In this document: one piece after another, positions 59,911 through 64,000 of the stretch
How the letters are laid out: each line of letters starts with the position of its first letter
Position numbering within the stretch: position 1 is the stretch's first letter
Source of the DNA: Terriglobia bacterium
Lineage (GTDB): Bacteria; Acidobacteriota; Terriglobia; Terriglobales; SCQP01
NCBI GenBank assembly: GCA_021323595.1
Contig: JAJPKR010000014.1
Location: 1 to 64,000 of the forward strand
Direction of reading: 5' to 3'
DNA length: 64,000 bases
Program-made: the position numbers and the translations under genes
The notes under the pieces: model-generated
The model's database searches: none
What the model was told of the DNA's origin: nothing
The model's input: the letters and a program-made list of their open reading frames with translations, nothing else

Positions 59911-62502
59911 ATGTTATTGACGGCTTCCAACCGCTTAGCGCGCATCTTGCGCGCGCGGCACGACGACGCCCAACGGCAGCAAGGCCGCAGCGCCTGGACA
60001 GGGGCGGAGATTCTGCCGTGGAGCGCGTGGCTGGAGCAGGTTTGGAGCGAATTCGCGCTGAGCCGCGAGGATGCGCCGCCGCTGCTTGATGCCGTCCAGG
60101 AGGCGTACCTGTGGCGGCTGCTGGTGCGCGAGTGGAGCGAGCGAGAGGGGAGCGCGCCGCTCTCGGTGGCGGCTACGGCCGCGGAAGCGGCGGAGGCCTG
60201 GAGGCTGCTGCACGAATACCGCCTGGAGATCGCGCCGGAGGCGTGGGAGTCCGCGCCCGATCCCGCCGTGTTTTACCAATGGCAGGCGGAATTCCGGCAG
60301 CGGCTGAACACGGCCGGCTGGATCAGCGCAGCGCAGGTGCCAGACGCGCTGGCCCGCCGCTTGGAGAGGCGCGAGTGGCAACCGCCGCGCCGCGTGGAAC
60401 TCGCCGGCTTTCGGGAACGGACTCCGGCGCAAGCCCGGCTGGTCGAGGCGCTGGAGCGCGACGGCGCGGCGGTGACAGAACGGCCCGCGCCGCCCGCAGC
60501 CGCGCCCGGCAACATGATCAAGGCGGGGTTTGCGGACGTGGAAGCGGAAATCCGGGCGGCGGCGCGCTGGGCGCGCGCGGCACTCGAGGCCGGCGTCCAG
60601 GGCACGATCGCGGTCGTCGTGCCCGGACTGTACCCATACCGCCTGGATCTCGAGCGGATTTTCGCCGACGTGTTGACGCCCAGCGCGTTGCTGCCGGGGG
60701 AGGCGGGCGAGCCGCCGTTCAACCTCGCGCTGCCGCCGCCGCTGGCTTCGTGGCCGCTGGCGCAAACGGCAGTGGCGCTGCTGCGCTTGGCATTCGCGCC
60801 GCTGCCGTTCCAGCTCGCCTCCCGGCTCCTGCTGTCGCCTTACTGGAGCGCCGGCGAGAAGGAATGGCTGTCCCGAAGCGAACTCGAGCGCGACCTTCGC
60901 GACGCCGGCGCGCCCACCGTTTCTCTGCAGCACTTGCTGCGCGACCCGCGGGGGGCGGTGCGCCGGCCGTCCCTGACCGCCAGCCTCCGCCGCATGCGCA
61001 CGATCGCGGGGCGGCAGCCTAAACGGCAAGGCGCGGGCGCCTGGGCGGACGCTTTCGCCGAACTGCTGGCGGCGGCGCATTGGCCGGGCGAGCGTCCGCT
61101 GGACAGCGCGGAATTCCAGACCGCAGACGCGCTGCGCGACGCCATCGCCGCCTTGGCGCGGCTGGAGCCGGTCGCCGCGCCATTGAGCAGCGACGCCGCG
61201 CTGGAGGAACTGGAGGGCATCGTCCATTCGCAACTGTTCCAGCCGGAAGCGCCCGAGTCCCCGGTGCAGATCCTGGGCATAAACGAGGCCGCGGGACTGG
61301 AGTTTGCGCGGCTGTGGGTGATGGGGCTGGACGCCGATTCCTGGCCGGGACCGGCGCGGCCGCCGGCGTTGTTGCCGCCGGCGGTGCGATTGGCCGCAAA
61401 CCTGCCGCATTGCAGCGCGCAATGGCAGCACGCCTTCGCGGTGCGCGAGCAGGCGCGCTGGCGGGACGCCGCGCCCGAGGTGGTGCTGAGTTTTCCGCGC
61501 ACGCGAGAGGACGTCGAACTCACGGAAAGCCCGCTGCTGGCCGGGCTCCCCGAGGCGGCGCCGGGAGTATTGGAGAGCAGCGACACCAGCCATAGCCGCC
61601 AGCTTGTCGGCACCGGCCCGATCGAATGGTTCGAGGACGAAGCCGCGGGGCCCGCCGACGCGAAGCAAGAATACCCTGGCGGCGCCGGGTTAATCGCCGA
61701 TCAAGCCGCCTGCCCGTTTCGCGGCTTCGCCCACGCCCGCCTCCAAGCCCGCGGGCTCGGCGACGCGCCGCACGCGGGCTTGGACGCGAGCGATCGCGGC
61801 AAACTGGCGCATCGCTGCATGCAGTTGTACGGATTGGCGATCAAGGACGGACACGCGGTGGAGGCGCAGACCATCGCCGAACAGGCAATCAAGGCGGCCC
61901 GCGACCTTGGCATCGTCCTGCATCCGGTGCTCGAGCAAGGCGAGCGCGAGCGGCTGAGGCGGATGCTGACGCATTGGATCGAGGCGATCGAGCCGGAGGC
62001 GCCTCCGATCGTGGAGATTGAAAAGAAAACCTCCGTCCAGGTGGACAAGCTCAAGCTGGCGCTGCGGATTGACCGGATGGACCGCGTCAGCGACGGCGAG
62101 ATCGTGATCGATTACAAGACCGGGGAGGCGAGAAAGCAGGCTTGGGAGAGCGAGCGTCCGGACGAGCCGCAAGTACCCTTGTATGCCGGATTCGCTTCCG
62201 CGCAGCCGGTCGCCGCGGCCTTCGCACGACTCAAGCCGGGTAAGGAGGGCTTCGAGGGATGGGCCGACCGGAAGGGGCGACTGCCGGGAGTCGAGGCCGC
62301 ACCGCGCGACTGGGCCGATCATTTGGAGGCCTGGCGCACGGCGCTAAAGCAGCTTGCCCGCGAATTTCTCGCCGGAGATGCCCGAATCGCGCCCAAGCAC
62401 GGGAGCGATACCTGCCGCTTCTGCGACCTCGGAGTGCTATGCCGGGTCGCCGAACTGGAACCGCCCGCGGCCGCCGGCGACGACGGCGAGGAGGAGGCAT
62501 GA
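59911..62502 (+). CDS. AddB-like helicase-nuclease subunit with Fe-S nuclease domain
   Basis: This 863-residue protein has an inactivated helicase-like N-terminal region (no intact P-loop), LGINEAAGLEFARLWVMGLD-type motifs near residue 450, and a C-terminal PD-(D/E)XK nuclease. The nuclease has SDRGKLAHRCMQL near 630 and LRIDRMDRVSDGEIVIDYKTGEA near 710-740. A cysteine at about residue 600 (ADQAACPFRG) plus CRFCDLGVLC near 835 form the C...C-x2-C-x5-C set that holds a 4Fe-4S cluster in AddB-type nucleases. Its stop overlaps the following helicase start as ATGA. It probably takes part in double-strand break end processing. Confidence 0.87.
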   Translation: MLLTASNRLARILRARHDDAQRQQGRSAWTGAEILPWSAWLEQVWSEFALSREDAPPLLDAVQEAYLWRLLVREWSEREGSAPLSVAATAAEAAEAWRLLHEYRLEIAPEAWESAPDPAVFYQWQAEFRQRLNTAGWISAAQVPDALARRLERREWQPPRRVELAGFRERTPAQARLVEALERDGAAVTERPAPPAAAPGNMIKAGFADVEAEIRAAARWARAALEAGVQGTIAVVVPGLYPYRLDLERIFADVLTPSALLPGEAGEPPFNLALPPPLASWPLAQTAVALLRLAFAPLPFQLASRLLLSPYWSAGEKEWLSRSELERDLRDAGAPTVSLQHLLRDPRGAVRRPSLTASLRRMRTIAGRQPKRQGAGAWADAFAELLAAAHWPGERPLDSAEFQTADALRDAIAALARLEPVAAPLSSDAALEELEGIVHSQLFQPEAPESPVQILGINEAAGLEFARLWVMGLDADSWPGPARPPALLPPAVRLAANLPHCSAQWQHAFAVREQARWRDAAPEVVLSFPRTREDVELTESPLLAGLPEAAPGVLESSDTSHSRQLVGTGPIEWFEDEAAGPADAKQEYPGGAGLIADQAACPFRGFAHARLQARGLGDAPHAGLDASDRGKLAHRCMQLYGLAIKDGHAVEAQTIAEQAIKAARDLGIVLHPVLEQGERERLRRMLTHWIEAIEPEAPPIVEIEKKTSVQVDKLKLALRIDRMDRVSDGEIVIDYKTGEARKQAWESERPDEPQVPLYAGFASAQPVAAAFARLKPGKEGFEGWADRKGRLPGVEAAPRDWADHLEAWRTALKQLAREFLAGDARIAPKHGSDTCRFCDLGVLCRVAELEPPAAAGDDGEEEA

Positions 62503-64000
62503 GCGGAGCGGCGACGGCGGGGGCGCTCGAGGCCGAAGACCGCGCGGCGCGGCAGGCGGCGCTCGAACCCAGCCTCTCCGCCATCGTCGAGGCGCCGGCG
62601 GGCGCCGGGAAAACGGAATTGCTGATCCAGCGCTACCTGCGCTTGCTGGCCGTGGTCGAAGAGCCCGAGCGCATCCTGGCGCTGACGTTTACCCGCAAAG
62701 CCGCGGCGGAAATGCGCCTGCGCATCGCCGCCGCGTTGCGCTCGGCGACCGCCGCCGAGCCGGCCCAGGAGCCCGCGCGCACGCGGTGGCGGCTGGCCCG
62801 CGAAGCGCTGCACCGCGATCGGACGCGCGATTGGCGGCTGCTCGAAAATCCGGCGCGGCTGCGCGCCCTGACGTTCGACGGCTTCTGCCGCGCTTTGGTC
62901 GCGCGCACGCCCTGGCAGTCGCGGCTGGGCAGTTTGCCCGTGGAACCGGAAGCCGCCGATCACGTGTTTCCGCTGGCGGCGCAGCGGCTGCTTGAGACGA
63001 AGGCCGAGGATCCGGTCGGCGCGGCGCTGCGCGTGGTGCTCGACCATCTCAACAACGATTGGCCGCGGCTCGAGAAGCTGATCGGCAAGATGCTCGGCCG
63101 CCGCGATCAATGGATGCGGCACCTCTTTCAGGCGCCGGACGCGGTGGACGAATGGCGCGAGCGGCTGGAGTCAAGTCTGGCCGGGGCGATTCGCGCGGCG
63201 TTGCGGCGCGCGCGGGCGGCGATCCAGGCCAACGGCGCCTCCGACGATCTCGCCGCGGCGGCCGGGCTGGGCGAGCTGCCGGGGATCGAGCCGGGCGAAT
63301 TGGGGGCGTGGCAGGAGATCGCCAATCTGGCGCTGACCCACAATGGCGACCGGCGCAAGAGGGTTCCGAAGGACCTCCCGGGAGCGAAGGAAGTTTGGAA
63401 GCGCGCGGTAGACGCCCTGGACGATGCGGCCTGCGAGGCGCTCGCCCACCTGTGCGATCTGCCGCCGGCACACTATGACGACGCGCAGTGGCAGGTGCTG
63501 GCACGGCTGATCGTGCTGCTGCAACGCGCCGCCGCCGACCTCAAGCTCGCCTTCCGCGCCAGCGCGACGGTAGATTTCATCGAAGTCGCGCAGGCGGCGC
63601 GGGCGGCGCTGGGCGACGAGAGCGAGCCCAGCGATCTCGCCTACGCGCTCGACGGCCAGCTGGAACACATTTTGGTGGACGAGTTTCAAGACACCTCGGT
63701 GGCGCAGTACGAGCTGCTGCGGCGGCTGATTCGCGAATGGACGCCGGGCGAGGGGCGGAGCATTTTTCTGGTCGGCGATCCCAAGCAGTCCATCTACCGG
63801 TTCCGCGAGGCGGAAGTGGCGCTGTTTTTACGCGTGCAGGAGGAGGGGCTGGATCATTGGCCGCTGGCGCGGCTGCGGCTGCGGCGCAACTTCCGCTCGC
63901 ACCCAAAACTGATCGGCTGGATGAACCTAGCCGGCGCAGCGATCTTTCCGAGCCGCGCGGACGAGGCGATGCGCGCGGTTCCCTTCGAAGCTTCGGTGGC
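62499..64000 (+). CDS. AddA/RecB-like UvrD-family helicase, 3' end outside the window
   Basis: The frame opens at the ATG at 62499 (MSGAATAGALEAEDRAAR) and stays open to the window end, giving about 500 residues. It has Walker A VEAPAGAGKTELLIQRYL, motif Ia LALTFTRKAAAEMRLRI, LTFDGFCRALVARTP, the DEAD-like box LEHILVDEFQDTS, motif III FLVGDPKQSIYRFREAE and motif IV-type LRRNFRSHPKLI. These match the RecB/AddA helicases. It is translationally coupled to the AddB-like gene. A C-terminal nuclease cannot be judged from this window. Confidence 0.93.
   Translation, partial: MSGAATAGALEAEDRAARQAALEPSLSAIVEAPAGAGKTELLIQRYLRLLAVVEEPERILALTFTRKAAAEMRLRIAAALRSATAAEPAQEPARTRWRLAREALHRDRTRDWRLLENPARLRALTFDGFCRALVARTPWQSRLGSLPVEPEAADHVFPLAAQRLLETKAEDPVGAALRVVLDHLNNDWPRLEKLIGKMLGRRDQWMRHLFQAPDAVDEWRERLESSLAGAIRAALRRARAAIQANGASDDLAAAAGLGELPGIEPGELGAWQEIANLALTHNGDRRKRVPKDLPGAKEVWKRAVDALDDAACEALAHLCDLPPAHYDDAQWQVLARLIVLLQRAAADLKLAFRASATVDFIEVAQAARAALGDESEPSDLAYALDGQLEHILVDEFQDTSVAQYELLRRLIREWTPGEGRSIFLVGDPKQSIYRFREAEVALFLRVQEEGLDHWPLARLRLRRNFRSHPKLIGWMNLAGAAIFPSRADEAMRAVPFEASV

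Overview
The window is 64 kb of dense, GC-rich bacterial chromosome with mostly housekeeping content. The mix of genes suggests a member of the Acidobacteriota: a GWxTD-domain protein, a short secretin carrying a C-terminal cohesin domain, class II ribonucleotide reductase, a PEP-CTERM protein with a sigma-54 regulator beside it, MacAB-like exporters with several permeases, a carboxypeptidase-regulatory outer-membrane protein, amylo-alpha-1,6-glucosidase and GH57. This assignment is inference from gene content; no rRNA is present.

Layout. 1-1085: mobile debris (a broken UvrD-type helicase and the right end of an IS3-family element) next to the 3' end of a tRNA-Ser gene. 1.5-7.8 kb: a secreted metallo-beta-lactamase-fold protein, an ArsR/SRPBCC pair with a probable operator, a GH130 enzyme, a PfkB sugar kinase and an Mrp ATPase. 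7.8-10.2 kb: the fluoride channel gene crcB behind a well-formed fluoride riboswitch, then a histidine kinase. 10.3-14.7 kb: a complete glycine cleavage set (gcvT-gcvH-gcvPA-gcvPB). 14.85-19.9 kb: a tRNA-Val gene leading directly into yceD-rpmF-plsX-fabD-proS-PAP2. 19.9-23.1 kb: an aromatic amino acid decarboxylase overlapping an FtsB-like gene, cutA and a BrkB-family membrane protein.

23.3-30 kb: a secretin-cohesin gene with two pseudopilins, then a GT4 glycosyltransferase and an amylo-alpha-1,6-glucosidase. 30-33.4 kb: a 1-Cys peroxiredoxin behind what looks like a complete cysteine-codon transcription attenuator, acpS, pgeF and a second BrkB gene. 33.5-39.4 kb: nrdJ with candidate NrdR boxes, an aldo/keto reductase, smpB and a RibD-C type reductase. 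39.4-46.2 kb: a MacAB-like exporter (adaptor, ATPase, two permeases) divergent from a GWxTD gene. 46.2-55.3 kb: an outer-membrane-like protein, a PDZ-containing histidine kinase and NtrC-family regulator behind a sigma-54 promoter, two PEP-CTERM-type genes, and an HtrA protease. 55.3-56.3 kb has no genes but has several palindromes. 56.3-64 kb: coaE, folD, a GH57 enzyme and an AddB/AddA-like nuclease-helicase pair running off the end.

The most notable signal is at 30799-30960. A consensus promoter places the predicted transcription start on the ATG of a 21-codon ORF with three consecutive cysteine codons. Four RNA segments then support mutually exclusive terminator and antiterminator structures ahead of a peroxiredoxin whose only cysteine is the peroxidatic one. 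A second coherent system is the sigma-54 kinase/regulator pair followed by PEP-CTERM genes. A third is the fluoride riboswitch, whose expression platform appears to hide the crcB ribosome binding site.
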